From CAZQBY01 sp964540655 (GTDB lineage: Archaea > Altiarchaeota > Altiarchaeia > JAFGQM01), in the NCBI GenBank assembly GCA_964540655.1, contig CAZINR010000023.1, forward strand, positions 1 through 19,874: 19,874 nt of DNA, given 5' to 3'. Position numbers and translations under genes: made by a program. Numbering within the stretch: position 1 is the stretch's first letter; each line of letters starts with the position of its first letter. The notes under the pieces are model-generated. The model was not told the origin of the DNA. It saw nothing but the letters and a program-made list of their open reading frames with translations, and ran no database searches. Below are positions 12,815-19,874 of this stretch, piece by piece.

Positions 12815-13008
12815 ACAGGAAGGGCCAATCGGGGAACGCGATGATATGGGGAGGCGGAGCCCTGCTCATGGCATTCGGGCTGGTCCTGGTGCTGGAGGCC
12901 CACACCCAGCAGGTCCTGGGCAACGGGAACCTGGCCTTCCTTGAATCGTTCATGGCCATCGTGCTGCTGATGTTCGCGATAATCAGCTTCTTCGTGGCCA
13001 ACAAGTGA
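12811..13008 (+). CDS. Small two-helix membrane protein of unknown function
   Basis: This 65-residue protein has a short charged N-terminus (MNRKGQSGN), a first hydrophobic helix at about residues 10-29 (AMIWGGGALLMAFGLVLVLE), a polar loop (AHTQQVLGNGN) and a second helix at about 42-62 (LAFLESFMAIVLLMFAIISFFVA), ending in NK. No signal cleavage site is apparent. The start overlaps the kinase stop as ATGA, so it is translated with the second GHMP kinase. That suggests a link to membrane or lipid metabolism, which is inference. I do not recognise the family. Confidence 0.65.
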   Translation: MNRKGQSGNAMIWGGGALLMAFGLVLVLEAHTQQVLGNGNLAFLESFMAIVLLMFAIISFFVANK

Positions 13009-13020
13009 TTATACAGACCA

Positions 13021-13794
13021 TTAAGTTTTCCTACGCCGCTTTTCCAGTCTTTTGGCCAGTTTTCTGCGGCGCACCGTTTCCTTTCTCCTCCGGGCTTTAA
13101 GTATTCGAGCTACGATTTCTCTCTTAAATTCGTTCCGGTGATTAGTCTCAAAAAGTTCCTTTAGTCTTAACAAGGTCTCGCCATAAGCCTTAAGATCTTT
13201 CTCTGCCAATGCCTTCTTGCGGAGCCTTTCCAAGTTCATATGCTCTTCAGCGTCTTTCTTGTCTTTAAAGATACTAGTGTCTATATGCGCCTGCACCTCC
13301 TGGGATGAAAGATTATCCCGAAGGCCAAGAGTGTGACTGAAACCAACCAAGACAGGCAGTACAGGGCATTTGTGATTTAAGAGCAATTTCTTGAGCCGGT
13401 CAGCGAAAACTTCATCTGTATAATCCATCCCTTTTCCAAACCCTGGCCATATATCTTCCCCCCTAGACCCCACCACACCATAGGGTATCTTTGTTCTGCG
13501 ATTATATGATGCACGTGAATCTATGGGGATTAGCTTGATTCCACGCATCTGACACTCGTGCATTATCTCCAACATCGCCAAGGTGGGTTTCGGAAGAGTT
13601 TCTGCATCCTCTATCTTCAGATTGTTCAAAAAACGCTCATGATATATCCGATCCCCTTCCGTAAGTTCAATTGCCAGTGAAGATTCTTTGGGCAAACTGC
13701 GTATATGCTCGACAACATCGGCGTGTAGCGGGTAATCTACTTTGTGGACCCATGGGATTATACGCACTTGTGGCGCCTTGAAGGATGGCGGCAT
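13021..13794 (-). CDS. Unrecognised AT-rich gene, weakly TraB/TIKI-like
   Basis: The protein has about 257 residues and I do not assign it firmly. An HADVVEHIRSLPKESSLAIELTEGDR block near the start, MLEIMHECQMRGIKLIPIDSRASY in the middle and PVLPVLVGFSHTLGL later recall the TraB/TIKI/ChaN-like superfamily of putative metalloproteases, where a His and an acidic residue follow this spacing. The resemblance is weak. The C-terminus is strongly basic (ARILKARRRKETVRRRKLAKRLEKRRRKT). The DNA is clearly more AT-rich than its neighbours, and its codons differ, suggesting transfer. The start is ATG 13794, preceded by AAGGT; GTG 13812 would add six residues (MKKVDK). It lies downstream of ppsA, on the same strand, and converges with the small membrane gene. 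Confidence 0.6.
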   Translation of the reverse strand: MPPSFKAPQVRIIPWVHKVDYPLHADVVEHIRSLPKESSLAIELTEGDRIYHERFLNNLKIEDAETLPKPTLAMLEIMHECQMRGIKLIPIDSRASYNRRTKIPYGVVGSRGEDIWPGFGKGMDYTDEVFADRLKKLLLNHKCPVLPVLVGFSHTLGLRDNLSSQEVQAHIDTSIFKDKKDAEEHMNLERLRKKALAEKDLKAYGETLLRLKELFETNHRNEFKREIVARILKARRRKETVRRRKLAKRLEKRRRKT

Positions 13795-13841
13795 TTTATC
13801 TACCTTTTTCACAAAAGGATAAAAATTACACTCTAGCTACA

Positions 13842-16800
13842 TTACAGCTTCTTCTCCTTCTTCGCTATCTTCAGCCGGGTTTTGACCACGGTGTCGGGGT
13901 TGAGCGAGATCGAGTCGATGCCCTGCTCCACCAGGAATTCAGCGAAATCCGGGAAGTCCGACGGGGCCTGGCCGCAGATGCCTATCTTGCGCTTCTTCTT
14001 TTTTGCGGTCTTGATTACGTCTGCCACTAGGCGCTTCACTGCGTCGTTGCGCTCGTCGTAGATGTGGTTGACCAGCTCGGAATCGCGGTCCAGGCCAAGG
14101 GTCAGCTGGGTCAAATCGTTGGAGCCTATGCTGAAGCCGTCGAAGATTTCAGAAAACTGGTCGGCCAGTATGACGTTGCTGGGAATCTCGCACATGACGT
14201 AGACCTCAAGGCCCTTGATGCCCCTCTTGAGCCCGTTCTTGCGCATGGCCGAGAGGACCTTCTTGCCTTCCTCCACAGTCCGGCAGAAGGGTATCATGAC
14301 CTTGAGATTGGTCAGACCGAACTCCTCACGCACTTTTTTAATCGCCCTGCACTCCAGGGCGAAGGCCTCCTCGTATTCGGGGGAATAGTACCTGGACGCG
14401 CCCCTCCAGCCTATCATGGGGTTGCTCTCGTCCGGCTCGTAGAGCTTGCCGCCTATCAGGTTGGCGTACTCGTTGCTCTTGAAGTCGCTGAACCGCAGTA
14501 TGACGTCCTTGGGGTAGAAGGCGGCGGCAATCATGCCCACGCCCTGGGCCAGCCGGTCCACGAAGAACTCGGCCTTGTCCTTGTAGCCGTAGGTCAGTGA
14601 GTCTATCTCCTCTATCAAATCTGCGTGCTCCCGCTTCTTCTTTAGCTTCTTGTAGTGCAGCAGCGCCAGCGGGTGTATCTTGATGTGGCCGTTTATGACG
14701 AACTCCTCGCGAGCCAGGCCCACCCCGTCGTTGGGCAGGAAGCTGGACTCGAAGGCCTGCTCGGGGTTGGCGAGGTTCATCATTATCTTGGTCTTCGTCT
14801 TGGGCACCTTCTTCAGGTTTATCTTGTCGACCTTGAACTTCAGCAGTCCGTCGTAGACGAAGCCGTCCTCGCCCTCGCCGCATGAGACGGTGACCTTCTG
14901 CTTGTCTTTGAGCACCTCCGTCGCGCGCAGGGTGCCTACGACGCAGGGGATGCCCAGCTCGCGCGATACGATAGCGGCGTGACAATTATTCACTATTATT
15001 GGGGTATATCGGTCGGTAAAGACCAGGTAGTTATGATTGTCTTCTACAGTAATGTTATAGACTTCCTGTTCACCCAGATGCCTAACCAGATTGGTGCGAA
15101 GCATTCTCGTATCGGACTCGAGAATTCTAGATAATTCTACCCCAGTCTCATCATCGGCTAGGGGCATTATTTGTTCTCTAATTTTTTTCGACCCTAAAAG
15201 GAGGTTCTGATCCACATAGGGTCTTATGCCTCCTTTGTAGTTAACTTCTTCTATACAGTCAGAAAGCAACTGTCTTGCGGAGAACAAGCGAGAGCTCATA
15301 CACTTCCTTGAGGAGACGCCTTTTAGCCTTTTTGTGAACTCAGATATCTCATTTATCTTTTCTACTATCTGGACATTATAGATATTTCTATTCCGACTGA
15401 CTTGTGGTACTGTACCGATTCTGAGGCAAGAGATTGTTATCGCTTGGAGCAGGTCATCGTTTGAACAATAGATATTAATTCTTCCCGGTACGATACTGCC
15501 ATCCCCATCTATCACCCCTGCTAAGAAGTTGTAAACAATATCCATATCCGCATGCAATAGAGTCTGCACTAAATTCAATTGTTCAATGGACATTAACATC
15601 GCCGTTTCTTTGCTATAGCATCTGTAGGCATTTGCTTCCCCGAAAACAGGACTCCCGCGTATTGTCCCCATGGAAGGTTTTTTCTTTGAAGGTTTGAATT
15701 GCTTACCATACGCCGAGGACATGGAGTTGCACACGCTCTGAATAAATTCCTTCTTCTCTGGGATATCCTTCTGTATGAAAGTAACCTCGCCATGGCGGTC
15801 ACTAAGGTAGATATGACCATCTGTACACACTGCTCCCAACAGATACGCCAATTCCTTCTTTTTCTCTATTGGTAATCGCAGGGAAGGTAGTTTCTGGGCT
15901 GCTAAGAGCATCTCTTTGTTATTCAGTATTTCTGATATTTCCTTAGAAACCAACCTTCGATTATCAAAAGTTAGTACTTTATGGTCTCTGGTCAGACGCA
16001 GAGTGTTTTCTTTCACTCTTCCGGTCTGTGAAGTGTTAATCTCAATCACCTCGCCTGTCCTCTTCATGGTCGCCAACACAGGCTTCCACTCGATTTTCAG
16101 GGTCTCTCGATTAAGCGAGGGAACTTTCAGAGGTTGCTCTCCGTCATACCCCTTATATATCTGCTCGAATGTTTTGAATCCCTCATTCGTCAGTACTTTC
16201 GTATCGCCAGTGAAACAAGTTCTCCCCCCGCGGTTCGTGACAATCGCAGATGCTATCTTCATTATCGGCTCCCAGTCCGGGTCCGTCATGTCCGTGACCA
16301 GTATCTCGCCCTTCTTGAACCTGTGCATGTCGTGCGCGCTCTTTATGACCTTGACCTTCCCGGCGCCTATCTTCGAGCCGACGCTCTGGCCCTGTATCAG
16401 CACCTTGCCTTTCTCGAGCATCTTGTAATCCTCGAAGGTGGTGGCGTCCTTCTGGCTCTGGACCGTCTCGGGGCGCGCCTGGACTATGAACAGCTCTCCG
16501 GTTATGCCGTCCTTGGCCCACTCCATGTCCATAGGCTTCTTGTAATGGTCCTCGATTATCACCGCCCACTCGGCCAGCTTGAGCACCTCCTCGTCGGTTA
16601 TCGAGAACTCCCGCCTCATCTCGCCCGGGACGGATGTGTTCTTGGTCGGGTGCTTGGAGCCGTCCTCGGCGTATATCATGCGCATGGATTTTGCGCCTAC
16701 GGTCTTGGAGATTATCGGCTTGAAGCCCTTTTTGAGGGTGGGCTTGAAGACATAGAACTCGTCCGGGTTGACCGCGCCCTGAACCACGTTCTCGCCCAGC

Positions 16801-17474
16801 CCGTAGGCGGAGGTTATGAACACGACATCCCTGAACCCGCTCTCGGTGTCGATGGAGAACATCACTCCCGCCGCCGCCTTGTCCGAGCGGACCATCTTCT
16901 GCACGCCGATGGACAGCGCGACCTTGAAGTGGTCGAAGCCCTTGTCCTCGCGGTAGGAGATGGCGCGGTCGGTGAACAGCGAGGCAAAGCACTTCTTGCA
17001 TGCCTCCAGGAGCTCGTACTCGCCGCGGATGTTGAGGTAGGTCTCCTGCTGGCCGGCGAACGAGGCGTCCGGTAGATCCTCGGCCGTTGCAGACGAACGG
17101 ACGGCCACGTCGGTGTTGCTGCCATACTCCTTGCAGAGCTTGGCGTAGGCCTTCTCTATAGCCTTTTTCAAATCGTCGGGGAACTCGGCCCTGAGTATGG
17201 CCTTTCTGACCTTCTTGCCCCTCTCGCGCAGGTTCTTGATGCTGTTTGTGTTGAGGTCCCTTAAGATGTCCTTTATCTCCTGCTCGATGCCCGCCTCCTT
17301 GAGCAGGTAGCGGTAGGCCTCGGCGGTGACGGCAAAGCCGTCCGGGACGCTGACCCCCTTCTTGGTGAGCTTCTTGTACATCTCACCGAGCGAGGCGTTC
17401 TTTCCGCCGACCACAGGCACGTCGTTTATCCCGAGCTCCCTGAACCAAAGAATGTAATCTCCCCCAGCAGACAT
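13842..17474 (-). CDS. ppsA: Phosphoenolpyruvate synthase with an intein
   Basis: PEP synthase makes PEP from pyruvate, ATP and water for gluconeogenesis. The precursor has 1210 residues; without the intein (residues 420-830) the mature enzyme has 799, the usual size. The N-terminal ATP-grasp domain shows VVGGKNASLGEMYK, AVRSSATAEDLPDASFAGQQETYLN and MDMEWAKDG. The phosphohistidine domain reads NRGGRT-[intein]-CHAAIVSRELGIPCVVGT, so the catalytic His is 421 after splicing. The C-terminal PEP-binding barrel has FDGFSIGSNDLTQLTLGLDRD and the catalytic Cys in GICGQAPSD. A TATA-like box lies 27 nt upstream of the start. The reading frame is continuous, so the long protein is not a frameshift artefact. 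Confidence 0.96.
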   Translation of the reverse strand: MSAGGDYILWFRELGINDVPVVGGKNASLGEMYKKLTKKGVSVPDGFAVTAEAYRYLLKEAGIEQEIKDILRDLNTNSIKNLRERGKKVRKAILRAEFPDDLKKAIEKAYAKLCKEYGSNTDVAVRSSATAEDLPDASFAGQQETYLNIRGEYELLEACKKCFASLFTDRAISYREDKGFDHFKVALSIGVQKMVRSDKAAAGVMFSIDTESGFRDVVFITSAYGLGENVVQGAVNPDEFYVFKPTLKKGFKPIISKTVGAKSMRMIYAEDGSKHPTKNTSVPGEMRREFSITDEEVLKLAEWAVIIEDHYKKPMDMEWAKDGITGELFIVQARPETVQSQKDATTFEDYKMLEKGKVLIQGQSVGSKIGAGKVKVIKSAHDMHRFKKGEILVTDMTDPDWEPIMKIASAIVTNRGGRTCFTGDTKVLTNEGFKTFEQIYKGYDGEQPLKVPSLNRETLKIEWKPVLATMKRTGEVIEINTSQTGRVKENTLRLTRDHKVLTFDNRRLVSKEISEILNNKEMLLAAQKLPSLRLPIEKKKELAYLLGAVCTDGHIYLSDRHGEVTFIQKDIPEKKEFIQSVCNSMSSAYGKQFKPSKKKPSMGTIRGSPVFGEANAYRCYSKETAMLMSIEQLNLVQTLLHADMDIVYNFLAGVIDGDGSIVPGRINIYCSNDDLLQAITISCLRIGTVPQVSRNRNIYNVQIVEKINEISEFTKRLKGVSSRKCMSSRLFSARQLLSDCIEEVNYKGGIRPYVDQNLLLGSKKIREQIMPLADDETGVELSRILESDTRMLRTNLVRHLGEQEVYNITVEDNHNYLVFTDRYTPIIVNNCHAAIVSRELGIPCVVGTLRATEVLKDKQKVTVSCGEGEDGFVYDGLLKFKVDKINLKKVPKTKTKIMMNLANPEQAFESSFLPNDGVGLAREEFVINGHIKIHPLALLHYKKLKKKREHADLIEEIDSLTYGYKDKAEFFVDRLAQGVGMIAAAFYPKDVILRFSDFKSNEYANLIGGKLYEPDESNPMIGWRGASRYYSPEYEEAFALECRAIKKVREEFGLTNLKVMIPFCRTVEEGKKVLSAMRKNGLKRGIKGLEVYVMCEIPSNVILADQFSEIFDGFSIGSNDLTQLTLGLDRDSELVNHIYDERNDAVKRLVADVIKTAKKKKRKIGICGQAPSDFPDFAEFLVEQGIDSISLNPDTVVKTRLKIAKKEKKL
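14985..16217 (-). mobile_element. Intein with LAGLIDADG homing endonuclease in ppsA
   Basis: The insert codes for 411 residues in frame. It starts at the nucleophile Cys (CFTGDTKVLTNEGF, block A). Block B is NTLRLTRDHKVLTF with the T-x-x-H motif (about residues 71-84). Two endonuclease motifs, LAYLLGAVCTDGH (123-135) and FLAGVIDGDGSI (231-242), show a full LAGLIDADG enzyme. Block F is VYNITVEDNHNYLVF, and block G ends TPIIVNN before the +1 Cys of the extein. The terminal Asn is present, but the penultimate residue is Asn where His is usual. The segment is much more AT-rich than the surrounding ppsA. Inteins in archaeal PEP synthase are known from methanogens, as far as I recall at this same motif. 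Confidence 0.95.
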
Positions 17475-17497
17475 TGTGGTATAGTTAAGGGAGGGGG

Positions 17498-17505
17498 TTA
17501 AAAAA
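17498..17505 (-). promoter_or_regulatory. TATA-like box for ppsA / T-run after the thiolase gene
   Basis: On the minus strand TTTTTTAA is centred about 27 nt before the ppsA ATG, the right place for a leaderless promoter. The same six T follow directly after the stop of the thiolase gene (17506) and could also end that transcript. Confidence 0.45.
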
Positions 17506-18450
17506 TTATTTCAGCCCGAGCTCCCTCTTCATCAGGCAGAACTTGCACCTCTTCCCCGAGCTGACCTCGCCGCACTCTTCGCATATCTCGGGGCTGCGGC
17601 CTTGCCTGTTGATGTAGTGCTCCTTGAGTATGGGCGCCAGCTCGTCAATGCTGGCCAGGGTCTGGTAGCGGGTGCCGGGATATTTCTCCTCCAGCTCCAG
17701 GACGACTTTCTTCATGCTTATCCTGAACGCGTCCGTGCTGTAGGGGCATGCGCAGTAGGATGTGGGGATCTCCATTATCCGGGTGTAGAGCTTGACCTCG
17801 GACTCGGGCGTCTCGCGCAGCGGCTTGATGCGAGGCACGAACTTCTCGTGGTCTATGGCGCCCACCATCGCTCCCGCGCGCGCTATGCGGTAGGCATCCC
17901 CCCGTATGAAGTTCATTATGCCCGTCTGAACCTCGTCGTCCAGGTTGTGCCCGGTGGCCAGCTTGGTGGCGCCCATCTCGCGCGCCTTCTGGTTGAGTAT
18001 CTGCCTTCTGAAGACGCCGCAGTAGCTGCAGGCCGGCATCGGGCTCCCGAGTTTTTTGGCCTTCTTCACGATGTCAGCTATGGTATCTCCTAATTCCTCT
18101 TTGAAAGAGAAAATATGATGAGGTACCTCCAGTTCTTCACAATAATGCGCTGCCTTTTTTATCAATTTGTCGCGATATCCTGGCGAGCCCTCGTTTATCA
18201 TTATCGCGAAGAGCTCGGACTTCGGGGCCTTGCGCGCCAGCTTGGCCAGGATCGTCAGGACGGTCATCGAGTCCTTCCCGCCGGAGAGCGCGACCGCCAC
18301 TTTGTCGTCGGTCTCCAGCAGCTCGTGTCGCCGTATGGTCCGCCTGACCCTCTTCTCGAAGAACTTGACGAAGCATTCTTCGCACAGAGCCTGGTTTACG
18401 TACGGCAGGTCGATGACGGTCTCCTTCCTCTTACAGCGCGAACAGGCCAT
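17506..18450 (-). CDS. tRNA 2-thiolation enzyme, TtuA/Ncs6 family
   Basis: This PP-loop ATPase adenylates a uridine in tRNA and inserts sulfur, giving 2-thiouridine (position 34) or 5-methyl-2-thiouridine (position 54). The 314 residues have a N-terminal zinc site (Cys3, Cys6, Cys23, Cys26), the PP-loop SGGKDS (56-61), a CSYC pair (141, 144) and SYCACPYS (Cys233, Cys235) that correspond to iron-sulfur cluster ligands in TtuA, then a C-terminal zinc site (Cys290, 293, 302, 305). ATGHNLDDEVQT is another family block. Whether it acts on U34 or U54 cannot be told from sequence here. Length and layout are normal. It precedes ppsA on the same strand. Confidence 0.92.
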   Translation of the reverse strand: MACSRCKRKETVIDLPYVNQALCEECFVKFFEKRVRRTIRRHELLETDDKVAVALSGGKDSMTVLTILAKLARKAPKSELFAIMINEGSPGYRDKLIKKAAHYCEELEVPHHIFSFKEELGDTIADIVKKAKKLGSPMPACSYCGVFRRQILNQKAREMGATKLATGHNLDDEVQTGIMNFIRGDAYRIARAGAMVGAIDHEKFVPRIKPLRETPESEVKLYTRIMEIPTSYCACPYSTDAFRISMKKVVLELEEKYPGTRYQTLASIDELAPILKEHYINRQGRSPEICEECGEVSSGKRCKFCLMKRELGLK

Positions 18451-18460
18451 TATGGTGTGA

Positions 18461-18538
18461 AGTTATGCTATAAACCAAGCCTCGCATATGCGAGAGTTAT
18501 GCGATAAGATGGATTTGTAGTGTAAAAATGTAGTGTAA
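18461..18538. repeat. Repeat-rich intergenic region between cdc6 and the thiolase gene
   Basis: The 88-bp gap is AT-rich and ordered. AGTTATGCTATAA (18461-18473) is repeated as AGTTATGCGATAA (18495-18507). Between them is the perfect 14-bp palindrome CTCGCATATGCGAG (18481-18494). TGTAGTGTAA occurs twice, at 18516-18525 and 18529-18538, ending at the cdc6 stop codon. On the minus strand a TATA-like TTTATA (18469-18474) lies about 21 nt before the thiolase start. It could be an operator for that gene or a protein-binding site linked to the Orc1/Cdc6 gene next to it. Nothing coding is visible. Confidence 0.65.
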
Positions 18539-19582
18539 CTACTCGTCGACGAAGTGCTTCATGGTCTGGCCGCCGCCGTCGGTCTGCGCCGGCTCCCTGA
18601 AGATGTAGCCGCCCTTGTCCAGATTCTGGATCACCCTCCTGAGCGTGGAGTCCGGTATGTCCAGCCCGTCTTCTCTCAATGCGGCGAAGAGCTTGCCCGT
18701 CTCTATGCCCGTCTCTTTGCGTATGGCTTCCAGCACGCGCTTCTCCCTCTCGCCCAGCCCGGCCATCTGGGAGTCGACGATGTTGGCCTTGCTCTTCATG
18801 ACGTGCTCCACACCTATGCGCTTGGAGGCCTCCTTCTCGGCGTTCCTGCCCGCCTCTCGCATCATGACCAGGCCCACTCTGATGTCGCCCTTACCATAGC
18901 TCTTCTCCACCACCAGGTCGAACGCCTCGCTGCCCCACACGCCCGGGTAGAAGGCGGCCTTCTTCCTCTCCTCCAGTATGCCCGCAACCTCCTGCTTCTT
19001 GTAGGCGGGGAACTGGACCTCCTCGACGACCAGCCGGGACCTTATGCGCGCGTCCATGCTGGCGAGAAAATCCTTCTCGTTGGTTATCATGATGAGCGTG
19101 AAGCGCGGCACGTTCTCGGCGATCTGATAGAGAAAATCGTACTCCTTGGCCGCGTCTATCTCGTCCAGCGCTATGGCCACCCCCTTGAAGCGGGAGAGCG
19201 ACTTGCCTATCTTCTCCCAGAGCTCCTCGTTGTTCTTGAACTGGGCGCCTATGGTCCCAATCTGTTTTGCGACGTCAGCGAGAACCTGGTTCGTCGTCTG
19301 CTTCTTCCAGCAGTTGACGAAGACGGGCTTTATGTCGTCGGTCTTATCCTCCAGCTCTCGGAACACGAACTTCACGCACGAGGTCTTGCCTATGCCGGGG
19401 GCGCCGCTGACCAGCAGGTTCTTTCCCTGCCTCTTCTGCCCCAGCGGCTTGATGCAGTCGGCTATGTAGGACTGCTGGCCCTCCCGGTAGGGCAGGAGCT
19501 CCGGCAGGTAGTCGAAGTCCAGGGTGTCCTCGTCCTTGAAGAGCGTCTCGCCCTCCTTCAGCATATCGTCGAATAGGGACAT
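18539..19582 (-). CDS. cdc6: Orc1/Cdc6-family replication initiator ATPase
   Basis: The 347-residue AAA+ protein matches archaeal Orc1/Cdc6, which binds origins and loads the MCM helicase. The N-terminus LFKDEDTLDFDYLPELLPYREGQ is the family's entry motif. Walker A is SGAPGIGKTS (about residues 59-68) and Walker B is VAIALDEIDA (Asp140-Glu141). Sensor 1 is LIMITNE, the arginine-containing RIRSRLVVEEVQFPAY follows, and sensor 2 lies in GDIRVGLVMMREAGRNAE. The C-terminal winged helix is LGEREKRVLEAIRKETG...STLRRVIQNLDKGGYI. It is somewhat shorter than typical (about 380-410), so it may be a divergent paralog rather than the main initiator. A TATA-like box sits about 25 nt upstream. Confidence 0.92.
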   Translation of the reverse strand: MSLFDDMLKEGETLFKDEDTLDFDYLPELLPYREGQQSYIADCIKPLGQKRQGKNLLVSGAPGIGKTSCVKFVFRELEDKTDDIKPVFVNCWKKQTTNQVLADVAKQIGTIGAQFKNNEELWEKIGKSLSRFKGVAIALDEIDAAKEYDFLYQIAENVPRFTLIMITNEKDFLASMDARIRSRLVVEEVQFPAYKKQEVAGILEERKKAAFYPGVWGSEAFDLVVEKSYGKGDIRVGLVMMREAGRNAEKEASKRIGVEHVMKSKANIVDSQMAGLGEREKRVLEAIRKETGIETGKLFAALREDGLDIPDSTLRRVIQNLDKGGYIFREPAQTDGGGQTMKHFVDE

Positions 19583-19602
19583 GGGTTAATTTTCGGTTAT
19601 GA

Positions 19603-19610
19603 GCTTAAAA
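19603..19610 (-). promoter_or_regulatory. TATA-like box for cdc6
   Basis: On the minus strand TTTTAAGC is centred about 25 nt before the cdc6 ATG. It fits a leaderless archaeal promoter. The 45-bp gap to the upstream gene shows no origin recognition box. Confidence 0.4.
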
Positions 19611-19627
19611 CCGGCGGTATTTGAATT

Positions 19628-19874
19628 TTAAAGTCTGCCCACAACCCATTTGTGCTCTTGCTTTTTCGAGTCGCGGGCGGTCACTATCGCACGTCCGCCT
19701 TTTATCTCCACATCCGTTATGAAGTGAGGCGGGGAATGGCCCCTCCCGAAGAACATTAACGCGTTATTCCCGCCCCGCTGGTTTTGCAGGCTGATGCTCT
19801 CGGGCTTGTCCTTCCCCCCGAGCCTCATGGCAGTGAAGTCGCCTTCGACCCAGAGGGCTACCACCGATACTTGA
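19628..19874 (-). CDS. Unrecognised protein, truncated at the window edge
   Basis: At least 78 residues (from a possible GTG at 19864) are visible and the frame is still open to the right edge, so the start is unknown. The visible end reads VALWVEGDFTAMRLGGKDKPE, SISLQNQRGGNNALMFFGRGHSPPHF, ITDVEIKGGRAIVTARDSKKQEHKWVVGRL. The alternating pattern suggests beta-strands. No family is recognised. It lies 45 bp upstream of cdc6 on the same strand. Confidence 0.5.
   Translation of the reverse strand, partial: QVSVVALWVEGDFTAMRLGGKDKPESISLQNQRGGNNALMFFGRGHSPPHFITDVEIKGGRAIVTARDSKKQEHKWVVGRL

Noticed and set aside
16134..17075. 313-residue plus-strand open frame opposite ppsA
   Set aside because: It lies fully antisense to the conserved ppsA sequence and has no recognisable domain.
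13842..17474. Frameshift or gene fusion as the reason for the 1210-residue PEP synthase
   Set aside because: The frame is continuous, the extra part has intein blocks A, B, F and G plus endonuclease motifs, and the extein rejoins perfectly at GGRT/CHAA.
18554..19576. 340-residue plus-strand open frame opposite cdc6
   Set aside because: It mirrors the Orc1/Cdc6 gene and arises because GC-rich codons leave few stops on the other strand; the protein has a low-complexity look and no motifs.
19583..19627. Origin recognition box upstream of cdc6
   Set aside because: The gap is only 45 bp and shows no repeated GC-tract element, only a TATA-like box.
1..19874. CRISPR arrays, insertion sequences or rRNA genes
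   Set aside because: No regularly spaced repeats, transposase-like proteins or rRNA-like conserved segments were seen on either strand.

Overview
The window is a piece of an archaeal chromosome, GC-rich by eye. The archaeal assignment rests on RNA polymerase subunits D, N and K, ribosomal proteins eL18, uL13, uS9 and uS2 in archaeal order, an archaeal-type threonyl-tRNA synthetase, a type 2 IPP isomerase, an archaeal RNase J, an Orc1/Cdc6 protein and class II leucine tRNA. The lineage cannot be named from sequence alone. Several genes have TATA-like boxes 25-30 nt before the start codon, as expected for leaderless archaeal transcripts.

Layout. Positions 1-3305 (+) are the information-processing cluster: rpoD (5' truncated), tRNA-Leu(GAG), rpl18e, rpl13, rps9, rpoN, tRNA-Pro(GGG), rpoK, rps2. 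Positions 3302-9811 (+) continue with a MEMO1-family protein, a small unrecognised beta-rich protein, thrS, mevalonate kinase, fni (type 2 IPP isomerase) and RNase J. Most of these genes overlap by ATGA or are separated by short gaps. Positions 9814-13008 are accessory-looking: a small basic protein (-), tRNA-Cys(GCA), a 418-residue arginine-rich unknown, a second GHMP kinase that resembles the trypanosomatid mevalonate kinases, and a two-helix membrane protein overlapping it. Positions 13021-19874 are all on the minus strand: an AT-rich unknown with a weak TraB/TIKI-like look, ppsA interrupted by a 411-residue intein, a TtuA/Ncs6-type tRNA thiolase, an Orc1/Cdc6 ATPase, and the end of an unrecognised gene.

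How the genes work together. The first block makes transcription and translation components. The middle block adds tRNA charging, RNA turnover and mevalonate-pathway isoprenoid (lipid) synthesis. PEP synthase feeds gluconeogenesis, and the thiolase modifies tRNA.

The most unusual items are: (1) a full-length homing-endonuclease intein placed exactly one residue before the catalytic histidine of PEP synthase, with Asn instead of His at the penultimate position; (2) a duplicated 3' end of tRNA-Leu carrying an insert of two perfect GAA-loop hairpins; (3) two mevalonate kinases of different types; (4) an 88-bp intergenic region next to cdc6 packed with a palindrome and two pairs of direct repeats; (5) basic or acidic tails on RpoD and uS2.
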